Assembly: GCA_037138535.1 (NCBI GenBank)
Contig: JBAXIG010000042.1
Coordinates: 1 to 14,236, forward strand
Direction: 5' to 3'
Length of the DNA stretch: 14,236 nucleotides
DNA from: GCA-2737595 sp037138535
GTDB taxonomy: Bacteria > Actinomycetota > Actinomycetes > Nanopelagicales > Nanopelagicaceae
The position numbers were made by a program, and so were the translations under genes. This document shows positions 6,225 to 13,440 of this stretch, piece after piece; the first letter of the stretch is position 1, and each line of letters starts with the position of its first letter. The notes beneath the pieces are model-generated. The model searched no databases and was not told where the DNA came from. It worked only from the letters and a program-made list of their open reading frames with translations.

Positions 6225-7109
6225 TTACGTATTTCTCTTGGCGCGTTGTTGGGTGAGGAGTAATCCACCGATAATCACTGCAGCGCCCATCACTTCATGG
6301 AGGGCGACTTTCTCCTTAAGTATAAGCACGCCAGCTGATGTCGAAATCATCGGAATTACATAAGTAACAGTGGAAGCAACCGTAGGACCAGCATCGCGAT
6401 AAACAATATTCATCATGAGGTTTGCTAGACCTGTCCCCAGAATTCCGAGCGCGAGAAGTGCCAAGATAGGCGAAACAGTCAGGTCGTGTGGCGTCTTGAA
6501 GAAGATGATTTCAAAAGGTACCAAGATAACTGAAGCGCAGATAAGCTGCATAACCGATTGCTCAAGAATTCCCATTTTGTGTGAGATGTGTTTGCGCACG
6601 TAAGGAGAGCCGATTCCGTAACAGAGTGGTGCACCAAGGCAAAGTAGAGCTCCGGTGATATCTCCCGAGATTCCCCCGCTCCAGACTCCGAAAACTGTGA
6701 TGACACCAATGAAAGATATTCCCAAGCCGAAGATACGTCTTCGACTTGGCTTTTCACTGGCGATCATCAGTGGAGCGATAATCACCGTAAAGAGAGGTGT
6801 TGCTGCATTCAATATTCCAGCAAGTGATGATGAGACTCGTTGCTCTCCAAAGCAGTAGAGAGACCAAGGAAGGGCATTGAGTAAAAAACCAGCCACAAAT
6901 GTGTGGAACCAGAGTCGCCGGTCACGCGGAAGTTTTACTTTACGAATAAAGACGATAATCAAAAGCACTACTGCACCTAGCGCGCAACGCAGAAACGCCA
7001 CTTGGAAAGGGGAGAAGGAATCAAGCCCGACCTTCATAAATAGGAAAGAGAATCCCCAAACAAAAGAGACTGAAAGATAAGACCATAACCAGGATGAGCG
7101 GTTCTTCAT
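6225..7109 (-). CDS. EamA/DMT-family transporter (first paralogue)
   Basis: Encodes a membrane protein (294 aa) of the drug/metabolite transporter superfamily, EamA family, with about ten membrane helices arranged as two five-helix repeats. The first repeat starts at YLSVSFVWGFSFLFMKVGLD and carries FQVAFLRCALGAVVLL; the repeat boundary is near residue 150 (GDITGALLCLGAPLCYGIG), and the last helix is EVMGAAVIIGGLLLTQQ. Members commonly export amino acids or other metabolites; the substrate is not predictable. Its ATG overlaps the stop of the next upstream transporter gene (ATGA), so the two are translated together. The stop is 103 nt before the start codon of the importer operon, on the same strand; no terminator was seen in between. 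Confidence 0.88.
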   Translation of the reverse strand: MKNRSSWLWSYLSVSFVWGFSFLFMKVGLDSFSPFQVAFLRCALGAVVLLIIVFIRKVKLPRDRRLWFHTFVAGFLLNALPWSLYCFGEQRVSSSLAGILNAATPLFTVIIAPLMIASEKPSRRRIFGLGISFIGVITVFGVWSGGISGDITGALLCLGAPLCYGIGSPYVRKHISHKMGILEQSVMQLICASVILVPFEIIFFKTPHDLTVSPILALLALGILGTGLANLMMNIVYRDAGPTVASTVTYVIPMISTSAGVLILKEKVALHEVMGAAVIIGGLLLTQQRAKRNT

Positions 7110-8029
7110 CGAGAGGTTTCAGCGAGCAAGATGCCACAAAGCACTATTACGGCGCCGCCCATCTGAACAAGGGAGAGCGACTCTCCTAGCCACCACCAGG
7201 CAAACGCTCCCGCGAAGATGGGCTCCATGGTGCCAATCACGCCTACCCGAGCAGGTGATGTGTAGCGCAGGGCTCCTATGGTGAGCAGGAAGGGGGCGAT
7301 AGTGCCGAAGAGCACGATAAAGAGAATTACCCACCAGCCAGAGATTGAGGAACCCACAAATGGTCCGCCAAGGTCGAGGTGGGTGTTGAGCACCTTGGCG
7401 GGGAAGTTCCAAATAGGTTGGAAGATTGCCCAGAAAAGAGTGGCAAAAATGAAGCCCCAGGTGACGAGTGAAAGGGTGTCGCGTTTGTGAACACCTTTAT
7501 CCCCCAGCAAAAAGTAGATAGCCAGCGACACCGAGGCAATGAGTCCGCAGGCGATACCAAGTGGTGCGAGCTTCGTGTTTGACCAGAGTTGTGAGATCAA
7601 CACGAGACCGGAAACTGTGCAGGCAATTGCCGCGTACATTCTCTTCTTCACCGTTTCATGACGGAAGAAACGAACGTAGAGCACGATCCAGACTGGCGCA
7701 GTAAATTCAAAGAGCAACCCAATTCCCACACCAAGTTTGGTAATCGCGACAAAGTAGAAGTACTGCACGAAAGCAAAACCTGCGATGCCGTAGACGGCAA
7801 GGAACGGAACATCCTTCTTGGCAATACGTAGAGACTTGGCGTTCTTACTCAATACATAAATGGCAAGAAAGAAAAGTGCGCCGGCGCTTCGAATCTGAGT
7901 AAGCCTCGGAGCTGAAAGACCCACATCCAATACTAAACGTGCAGCGGTGCCGTTGAGTGCAAAGAGTACTGCGGCAATTGCAACCATGATGGTGCCCCGA
8001 CGATGTTGATAATTCCTTACGTCACTCAA
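7106..8029 (-). CDS. EamA/DMT-family transporter (second paralogue)
   Basis: Encodes a second EamA-type transporter (307 aa) with about ten membrane helices. Recognisable elements are AIAAVLFALNGTAARLVLD, YGIAGFAFVQYFYFVAI and LLFEFTAPVWIVLYVRFF in the first repeat, and ALRYTSPARVGVIGTMEPIF plus FAWWWLGESLSLVQMGGA in the second, the usual EamA C-terminal pattern. The chosen start is a TTG (8029-8027) that overlaps the hisC stop in the 4-nt sequence TTGA. The alternative is the ATG at 7987, which would remove 14 residues; neither has a strong ribosome binding site. It is clearly different in sequence from its neighbour, so the pair is not a recent duplication. Export of an amino acid or a related acid is likely but unproven. 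Confidence 0.88.
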   Translation of the reverse strand: MSDVRNYQHRRGTIMVAIAAVLFALNGTAARLVLDVGLSAPRLTQIRSAGALFFLAIYVLSKNAKSLRIAKKDVPFLAVYGIAGFAFVQYFYFVAITKLGVGIGLLFEFTAPVWIVLYVRFFRHETVKKRMYAAIACTVSGLVLISQLWSNTKLAPLGIACGLIASVSLAIYFLLGDKGVHKRDTLSLVTWGFIFATLFWAIFQPIWNFPAKVLNTHLDLGGPFVGSSISGWWVILFIVLFGTIAPFLLTIGALRYTSPARVGVIGTMEPIFAGAFAWWWLGESLSLVQMGGAVIVLCGILLAETSR

Positions 8030-9090
8030 AACTGGCCTGATTCATTTAAGAATCTGGAAGCCAATTCAATAAATCGAGTGTTTGCTTCATCTTCGCCAAT
8101 TGTGATGCGTACACCTTCTTCTCCATAAGGTCGAACAGAGAGACCGACTTCGGCCGCTAATTGGGTGAAAAGCTCTGTCTTTTCGGGCAATCTCATCCAT
8201 ACGAAGTTGGCTTGTGAATCGGAGAGTTTCCAACCTTGTGCGCTGAGAGCATCGCTGACGCGCGTACGCTCTTCGAGAATATGTGCCACCCTCACCATTA
8301 ATTTATCTTCATGCTTCAGCGCTGCGATAGCAGCCTCTTCGGCAATAGTGCTGACGCCAAAAGGAAGTGTGCACTTACGAATGGCCTCTGCCAACTCCAC
8401 ATGTGCGATGGCATAACCAACTCGAAGGCCTGCCAGTCCGTATGCTTTCGAGAACGATCGTAATATTGCAACATTTTTATAGGTACGGAATAGGTCAAGT
8501 GAGTCAGCGATGCGCGTGTCAGTGATGAACTCCACGTATGCCTCATCAATAACTACGGTGATATGCCCTGGAACTCGATCCAGGAAGTGAATAAGTTCGT
8601 CCCTCTTAGCTGCCACGCCAGTGGGATTATTGGGTTGGCAGATAAGAATCAATTGAGTGCGCGGTGAAATAGCCGCGTACATGGCATCAAGGTCATGACT
8701 CTCATCACCACGCAATGAAACGGGCACACTCACAGCTCCGTTGACTGCGGCCACAATGGGATAAGCCTCGAAGGATCGCCATGCATGAAGAATTTCATCT
8801 TCAAAGTTGCATGTGGCTTGCACGATTTGTTGCAGCACGCCCACCGATCCAGTTCCGGTGGCAAAGTTATCTGTTACGAGGTGGTACTTCGCCGCTAGGA
8901 GATCACGCAGACGCCTGTTGGAGAAGTCTGGATAACGGTTGATCTGGGAAAATGAGAGGGCGGCGAGTACTTCGGGCAAGGGTGAGTATGGGTTCTCGTT
9001 GGATGAGACCTTGAAACTCGTTACCCCAGGCAGGGCGGCAGCTGGCTTACCCGCCAAGTAGGCAGGGACATTTTCTAGGCTACGGCGCAC
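8026..9090 (-). CDS. hisC: HisC/Pat-type PLP aminotransferase
   Basis: Encodes a class I/II PLP-dependent aminotransferase (354 aa) of the histidinol-phosphate/aromatic aminotransferase family. Visible are VSSNENPYSPLPEV near the N-terminus, NNPTG (154-158), DEAYVEF with PLP-binding Asp182, the Schiff-base Lys215 in RSFSKAYGLAGLRVGY, and Arg320 and Arg328 in SVRPYGEEGVRITIG. The N-terminal VPAYLAGKP resembles the actinobacterial aromatic aminotransferase Pat (sometimes called HisC2). The absence of other his genes, and a divergent 2-oxoacid dehydrogenase operon, also favour a role in aromatic or branched amino-acid transamination over histidine synthesis. The start is a GTG 6 nt after the -10 element TAGGCT, so the message is probably leaderless. 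The gene overlaps the following transporter gene by 4 nt. Confidence 0.9.
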   Translation of the reverse strand: MRRSLENVPAYLAGKPAAALPGVTSFKVSSNENPYSPLPEVLAALSFSQINRYPDFSNRRLRDLLAAKYHLVTDNFATGTGSVGVLQQIVQATCNFEDEILHAWRSFEAYPIVAAVNGAVSVPVSLRGDESHDLDAMYAAISPRTQLILICQPNNPTGVAAKRDELIHFLDRVPGHITVVIDEAYVEFITDTRIADSLDLFRTYKNVAILRSFSKAYGLAGLRVGYAIAHVELAEAIRKCTLPFGVSTIAEEAAIAALKHEDKLMVRVAHILEERTRVSDALSAQGWKLSDSQANFVWMRLPEKTELFTQLAAEVGLSVRPYGEEGVRITIGEDEANTRFIELASRFLNESGQF

Positions 9091-9096
9091 CCGACC

Positions 9097-9136
9097 AGCC
9101 TACGGGTGGGAAGGGTGGATTCTCGCCCGGTAGGTT
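9097..9136. promoter_or_regulatory. Divergent promoter region between hisC and pdhA
   Basis: On the minus strand TAGGCT (9102-9097) lies 6 nt before the hisC GTG. On the plus strand TAGGTT (9131-9136) can serve pdhA, giving a leader of about 45 nt. The two -10 elements sit in a loose inverted repeat, CCTACGGG (9099-9106) and CCCGGTAGG (about 9127-9134), with a common G-rich 28-bp centre where both -35 regions would lie. No good -35 hexamers are visible. A regulator bound at the centre could act on both sides. Confidence 0.5.
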
Positions 9137-9186
9137 AGAGCCTGATCAGATACCTGGCTGGCAGGCATTTAAGCGGAGGGGGAGCG

Positions 9187-10263
9187 ATGAGCGAATTACA
9201 GCTTGTCCAAATCCTCTCTCCTGAGGGCGAATTACTCACCGACCCGGAGTACCCACTCGACATTTCGACAGAGGAAGTCCGCGCGCTCTACCGGGATCTC
9301 GTGATGGTTCGTCGATTCGATGTGGAAGCCACTGCTCTCCAACGCCAAGGAGAACTTGGTCTCTGGGCACAATCACTCGGACAAGAAGCCGCGCAGGTGG
9401 GATCTGGCCGTGCGTTGATTCCCGGCGATTACGCATTCCCCACCTATCGCGAACATGGTGTCGCATGGGCGAAGGGCGTCCCACCTGAGAAACTTCTCGG
9501 GATGTACCGCGGCATAAATCATGGCGGTTGGAATCCGCACGATAACGACTTCCATCTCTATACGCTGGTCATCGGTTCGCAAACATTGCATGCCACCGGT
9601 TATGCCATGGGAATTCAACGCGATAAAAGTAACAATGCAGTAATTGCTTACTTTGGTGATGGCGCTACCAGTCAAGGAGATGTGAATGAAGCATTTACAT
9701 TTGCATCGGTGTATCACGCGCCAGTGGTCTTCTTCTGTCAGAACAATCAGTGGGCTATTAGCCAACCAATTGAGAGTCAAACAAAAGTCGAGTTGTACAA
9801 GCGCGCTGCGGGCTTTGGTTTTCCTGGTGTCCGGGTAGACGGTAACGACGTGCTTGCAGTATTAGCAGTTACTCGGGTAGCACTCGCGCGCGCTCGCGCT
9901 GGAGAAGGTCCCACACTCATTGAAGCCTTTACATATCGCATGGGCGCTCATACGACTTCAGATGATCCGAGTCGTTACCGTTTAGCTCAAGAGTTGGAAG
10001 AGTGGAAACTCAAAGATCCCATCGCTCGGGTGAAGTCTTATCTCACCCGAAGTGGCCTTGTAAATGAGGACTTTTTCGCAGATATCGAAAAAGAGGCCGA
10101 AGCGATGGCAAGTAAGTTACGTGGCGACATCATCGATGCCGAAGATCCATACGTTGAAGCCATCTTCGATCATGTGTATGCCGAACCACATCCAATTCTG
10201 GAAGCCGAGAAGAACGCTTACATTAATTATCTAGAATCTTTTGCAGAGGGTGATAAGGAATGA
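9187..10263 (+). CDS. pdhA: 2-oxoacid dehydrogenase complex E1 component, alpha subunit
   Basis: Encodes the alpha subunit (358 aa) of the thiamine-diphosphate-dependent E1 of a pyruvate or branched-chain 2-oxoacid dehydrogenase. E1 decarboxylates the 2-oxoacid and transfers the acyl group to the lipoyl arm of E2. The ThDP/Mg motif spans GDGATSQGDVNEAF (157-170) through NNQWAIS (186-192). Other hallmarks are LGQEAAQVGSGRAL, FPTYREHGVAWAKG, and the loop RMGAHTTSDDPSRYR. A strong ribosome binding site, GGAGGGGGAG (9175-9184), precedes the ATG. Actinobacteria usually oxidise pyruvate with a single-chain AceE E1, so a branched-chain 2-oxoacid (bkdA) role is at least as likely; the symbol is provisional. 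It overlaps the beta-subunit gene by 4 nt (ATGA). Confidence 0.93.
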   Translation: MSELQLVQILSPEGELLTDPEYPLDISTEEVRALYRDLVMVRRFDVEATALQRQGELGLWAQSLGQEAAQVGSGRALIPGDYAFPTYREHGVAWAKGVPPEKLLGMYRGINHGGWNPHDNDFHLYTLVIGSQTLHATGYAMGIQRDKSNNAVIAYFGDGATSQGDVNEAFTFASVYHAPVVFFCQNNQWAISQPIESQTKVELYKRAAGFGFPGVRVDGNDVLAVLAVTRVALARARAGEGPTLIEAFTYRMGAHTTSDDPSRYRLAQELEEWKLKDPIARVKSYLTRSGLVNEDFFADIEKEAEAMASKLRGDIIDAEDPYVEAIFDHVYAEPHPILEAEKNAYINYLESFAEGDKE

Positions 10264-11228
10264 TCACTCTAGGAAAAGCAATCAACATGGGATTGCGTCG
10301 AGCACTTACTGAAGATCCAAAAGTCTTAGTCATGGGCGAAGATGTTGGCAAGCTAGGTGGCGTCTTCCGCATTACCGAAAATCTCCAGAGTGAGTTTGGT
10401 GAAGATCGCATTATTGATACACCACTCGCCGAGTCCGGTATTCTCGGAACTGCAATCGGTTTAGCTCTTCGTGGGTATCGTCCCGTCTGCGAAATTCAAT
10501 TCGATGGATTCGTCTATCCTGCTTTTGATCAGATCACTTCACAGCTAGCGAAGATGCATTCACGTTCGCTCGGCACATTGAAGTTGCCGGTGGTTGTTCG
10601 CATTCCTTACGGTGGCGGAATTGGTGCGGTGGAACATCACTCCGAAAGCAACGAGACCTACTTTGCGCATACGGCCGGTCTCCGAGTGGTCACCTGTTCC
10701 AATCCAAATGATGCTTATTGGATGATGCAACAAGCGATTCAATCCGATGATCCGGTGATCTTCTTTGAACCGAAGCGTCGCTACTGGGATAAGGCCGAAA
10801 TCGATGAAGCAGCGCCTTCGCTTGGTTTGCATGAGACCCGAACTGTGCAAGAAGGAAACGACTTAACGCTCATCTCTTACGGACCTACGGTGCGCACTGC
10901 CATCGAGGTAGCTGCGGTCTGCGCGAAAGAGGGTCGTTCGGTTGAAGTGATGGACCTTCGAACGCTCTCACCTCTCGACCTCGCCCCGGTCTTTGAGTCG
11001 GCCCAAAAGACCGGCCGAGTAGTGATTTTGCACGAGGCGCCCACCTTCCTGGGGCTGGGGGCGGAAATCGCCAGCCAAATCAGCGAGGAGTGCTTCTACT
11101 CCCTCGACGCCCCCGTGCTCCGAGTCGGCGGCTTTAATGTCCCTTACCCACCTGCACGCTTAGAAGAGCATTACCTACCCGACTTAGATCGCACACTTGA
11201 TGCGATCGACCGAGCATTCGCTTTCTAG
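10260..11228 (+). CDS. pdhB: 2-oxoacid dehydrogenase complex E1 component, beta subunit
   Basis: Encodes the E1 beta subunit (322 aa), which completes the alpha2beta2 heterotetramer and contributes to the ThDP site and to E2 binding. Family features are VLVMGEDVGKLGGVFRIT, DTPLAESGILGTAIGLAL with Glu58 (the conserved glutamate that activates ThDP), FDGFVYPAFDQITSQLAK, IPYGGGIGAVEHHSES, and the transketolase C-terminal domain with DLRTLSPLD and GFNVPYPPARLEEHYLPD. Length is normal. Translation is probably coupled to the alpha gene through the ATGA overlap. The segment about 10970-11140 uses more G/C-ending codons than the rest of the gene (see findings), but the protein reads through without interruption. 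Confidence 0.93.
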   Translation: MITLGKAINMGLRRALTEDPKVLVMGEDVGKLGGVFRITENLQSEFGEDRIIDTPLAESGILGTAIGLALRGYRPVCEIQFDGFVYPAFDQITSQLAKMHSRSLGTLKLPVVVRIPYGGGIGAVEHHSESNETYFAHTAGLRVVTCSNPNDAYWMMQQAIQSDDPVIFFEPKRRYWDKAEIDEAAPSLGLHETRTVQEGNDLTLISYGPTVRTAIEVAAVCAKEGRSVEVMDLRTLSPLDLAPVFESAQKTGRVVILHEAPTFLGLGAEIASQISEECFYSLDAPVLRVGGFNVPYPPARLEEHYLPDLDRTLDAIDRAFAF

Positions 11229-11240
11229 AGGAGATGAATC

Positions 11241-12596
11241 ATGGCGCTACGCGACTTCCGACTCCCTGATGTGGGCGAGGGTTTAACCGAAGCAGAAATT
11301 CTTCAGTGGTATGTCGCCGTAGGTGATGTTGTCATCATCAACCAGATGATTTGTGAGATCGAGACTGCGAAAGCTGCCGTGGAGCTTCCTTCGCCTTACG
11401 CTGGAACGGTTACTGCTCTTACTGTGAATCAAGGTGAGACGGTCGATGTCGGAACAGTGATCATCACGATTGAGGATGGCGTTCCCAGCGGTGACGCTTC
11501 AGCGGCCCCGGCGGCACCGGCAGCACCGGTAGAAGATGATCGTCATCTTGAAGTTCCTACAGGAAAACCCAAACAGGCTGCGGTACTAGTGGGTTACGGA
11601 GTCAAGGAAGGTCAGACTCCCGCACGCCGCGCTCGCAAGGCGGCAAGTGGAACACAAGAAGAATTAGGGGAAAGTATTGTCGTGGAATTGCACGACGGTC
11701 CTGTGGTGGCCAAGCCGCCAGTTCGTAAACTCGCTAAAGATCTCGGTGTCGATATCCGTCGCATTCGTAAGAGCGGAAATATCACTCGCTCCGATGTACT
11801 CGATGCTGCAATGGCACTGCATGGCATGGAACAACCATCTGCAACAACTTACGATCCGCACCGCGAGGATCGCATTCCAGTGAAGGGTGTACTCAAAGAA
11901 ATGGCGCAAGCCATGATCACGAGTGCCTTCACTGCTCCGCATGTAAGTGTGTGGTTGCAGGTTGATGTTGCTAAAACATTAAAGGCGGTTAAGAAACTTA
12001 AGGATTGGGAAGAGTTTGAAGGCTTGCGTGTCTCTCCATTGTTGATTGTGGCTGCAGCTGTGCTTCAGGCGACAAAAGAATTCCCAAAGATTAATTCAAG
12101 CTGGGATGAGGCTAATCACGAAGTAATTATTCGTCGCTACATCAACCTTGGTTTTGCGGCGGCGACTCCTCGTGGCCTACTCGTGCCAGTGATTCACGAA
12201 GCCGATGGTATGGATATACCCACACTGGCAAGGGAATTAATGACTTTGGTCGATACTGCGCGCGAAGGTCGCACGCCACCCAATCGCATGCAACATGGCA
12301 CCATCACGATCACCAATGTGGGTGTACTCGGCATTGATGGCGGCACACCCATCCTTACGCCCGGTCAAGGTGCGATTCTTGCTGTAGGACAGATCCGTGA
12401 AATTCCTTGGACAGTGAAGGGCAAGGTGAAAGTCCGCCCGATTTGCCAACTCACTCTCTCATTTGATCATCGGATGATTGATGGAGAACTTGGTTCACGC
12501 TTTTTGGCGCGTATCGGAGCACTTCTTGAAGACCCAAGCGAGCTCTACGAGAGCCATAACAAAGGCAAAAAAGCAGACAATGGAGATGACGAATAA
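11241..12596 (+). CDS. pdhC: 2-oxoacid dehydrogenase complex E2, dihydrolipoyl acyltransferase
   Basis: Encodes the E2 core (451 aa), which moves the acyl group from E1 to CoA. Domains in order: one lipoyl domain (about 2-79) with lipoylated Lys44 in EIETAKAAVELPSPYAG; an Ala/Pro linker (about 86-97); a segment with VLVGYGVKEGQTPARRARKA; a peripheral-subunit-binding domain (about 156-192) beginning KPPVRKLAKDLGVD; and the acyltransferase domain (about 210-440) with the catalytic pair His410 and Asp414 in DHRMIDG. The binding-domain loop is shorter than usual: KSGNITRSDV lacks the GPGG-like turn. AGAGGAGA (11227-11234) is the ribosome binding site, 12 nt after pdhB. No E3 (lipoamide dehydrogenase) gene follows, so it must be supplied from elsewhere. 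The single lipoyl domain and ETAKAAVE motif are common in branched-chain-type E2s. Confidence 0.93.
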   Translation: MALRDFRLPDVGEGLTEAEILQWYVAVGDVVIINQMICEIETAKAAVELPSPYAGTVTALTVNQGETVDVGTVIITIEDGVPSGDASAAPAAPAAPVEDDRHLEVPTGKPKQAAVLVGYGVKEGQTPARRARKAASGTQEELGESIVVELHDGPVVAKPPVRKLAKDLGVDIRRIRKSGNITRSDVLDAAMALHGMEQPSATTYDPHREDRIPVKGVLKEMAQAMITSAFTAPHVSVWLQVDVAKTLKAVKKLKDWEEFEGLRVSPLLIVAAAVLQATKEFPKINSSWDEANHEVIIRRYINLGFAAATPRGLLVPVIHEADGMDIPTLARELMTLVDTAREGRTPPNRMQHGTITITNVGVLGIDGGTPILTPGQGAILAVGQIREIPWTVKGKVKVRPICQLTLSFDHRMIDGELGSRFLARIGALLEDPSELYESHNKGKKADNGDDE

Positions 12597-13421
12597 CTAA
12601 GGCGTTACTGAAAAATTCGTTAGTACGCGTTTGGCTAACTCTGAATCTCCACTCACAACAGGAGTTGCCTTCTCTCGTCCTTCTCGACCGGCTGCAAGTA
12701 AGTACCACTCATGAGCACTTATCGAAATTGAAGTTGTGGGTGCATTGAGTACTTTAACAAAAGCAGCTTTACCTTCGTCATTAACTTCAATGAGTGATAT
12801 AAAGCAATCGCGCACCTCTAGCGAAAGAGATTCGCCAGGCTTAGCCCCACCCCGTTTTCCAAAGACCATGGGAAGTCCTGCACCCAGGAGCTGCCAGGAG
12901 TGTTGTGCACCGAGACCAAGCTCATCCCCGGGAATACCAAGCGATGTTCGCAAATCCTGATTATGCGTCCAAATATCCATCACGCGACGCGTGAGGAGTA
13001 GCCCGAGTGAGATCTCACCAAAGGGATCAAAGTGGATAAGGGTCTCGGGTTCTCGCAAATCCAAATGCCACGCTTCATTGCGCAAGTGTGTGATGTCGAT
13101 GAACTCACCAAAGACAATCTGGCCGCGGCGCGCGCGACGGACTTCCACATCGATCTCCATAAAACTAGCGGCGGGATTCTTCACCCACGGCTTAGCGACA
13201 TCTACCGTTTCAGGATCAGGGATCTCGCCGCCGAGCACCCGTGATTCCAAGCCCACAATGTGGCTGACGAGATCCTTTCGACTCCAGCCGGGGCATGGAG
13301 TCGGAGCCTCCCACTCTTCATCAGAGAGGGTGGATCCAAGCGTGGATATCGCTTCCACACTCTCGAGCCAGGCGAGGCGCAAGCGTTCCATTTCTGGATG
13401 AATTGCCGACTGTGAGGACAT
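12597..13421 (-). CDS. Maleylpyruvate isomerase-family mycothiol-dependent enzyme
   Basis: Encodes a 274-aa protein of the DinB-like/MDMPI family widespread in actinobacteria. The N-terminal bundle shows the family signature WEAPTPCPGWSRKDLVSHIV with likely metal ligand His54. The second metal-binding motif is RRVMDIWTHNQDLR, with Asp149 and His153. A C-terminal domain follows (about 190-274) with the SISAHEWYLLAAGRE segment. Family members are predicted mycothiol-dependent, but most have no known substrate, so no reaction is assigned. The ATG at 13421 is preferred because TAGCCT (13434-13429) lies 7 nt upstream, giving a leaderless start; the frame also extends to an ATG at 13457, inside the divergent hydrolase gene. 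Its stop directly abuts the pdhC stop, with no base between. Confidence 0.88.
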   Translation of the reverse strand: MSSQSAIHPEMERLRLAWLESVEAISTLGSTLSDEEWEAPTPCPGWSRKDLVSHIVGLESRVLGGEIPDPETVDVAKPWVKNPAASFMEIDVEVRRARRGQIVFGEFIDITHLRNEAWHLDLREPETLIHFDPFGEISLGLLLTRRVMDIWTHNQDLRTSLGIPGDELGLGAQHSWQLLGAGLPMVFGKRGGAKPGESLSLEVRDCFISLIEVNDEGKAAFVKVLNAPTTSISISAHEWYLLAAGREGREKATPVVSGDSELAKRVLTNFSVTP

Positions 13422-13427
13422 AGGTGG

Positions 13428-13434
13428 CAGGCTA
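13428..13434. promoter_or_regulatory. Shared symmetric -10 element of two divergent leaderless genes
   Basis: The 7-bp sequence CAGGCTA contains TAGCCT on the minus strand (13434-13429) and CAGGCT on the plus strand (13428-13433). Each is followed by exactly 7 nt and an ATG: 13421 on the minus strand, 13441 on the plus strand. Both start codons are 10 bp from the centre at 13431. TAGCCT fits TANNNT; CAGGCT keeps the key A and final T but lacks the first T, so the plus-strand promoter may be weaker. Confidence 0.5.
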
Positions 13435-13440
13435 ATACCT

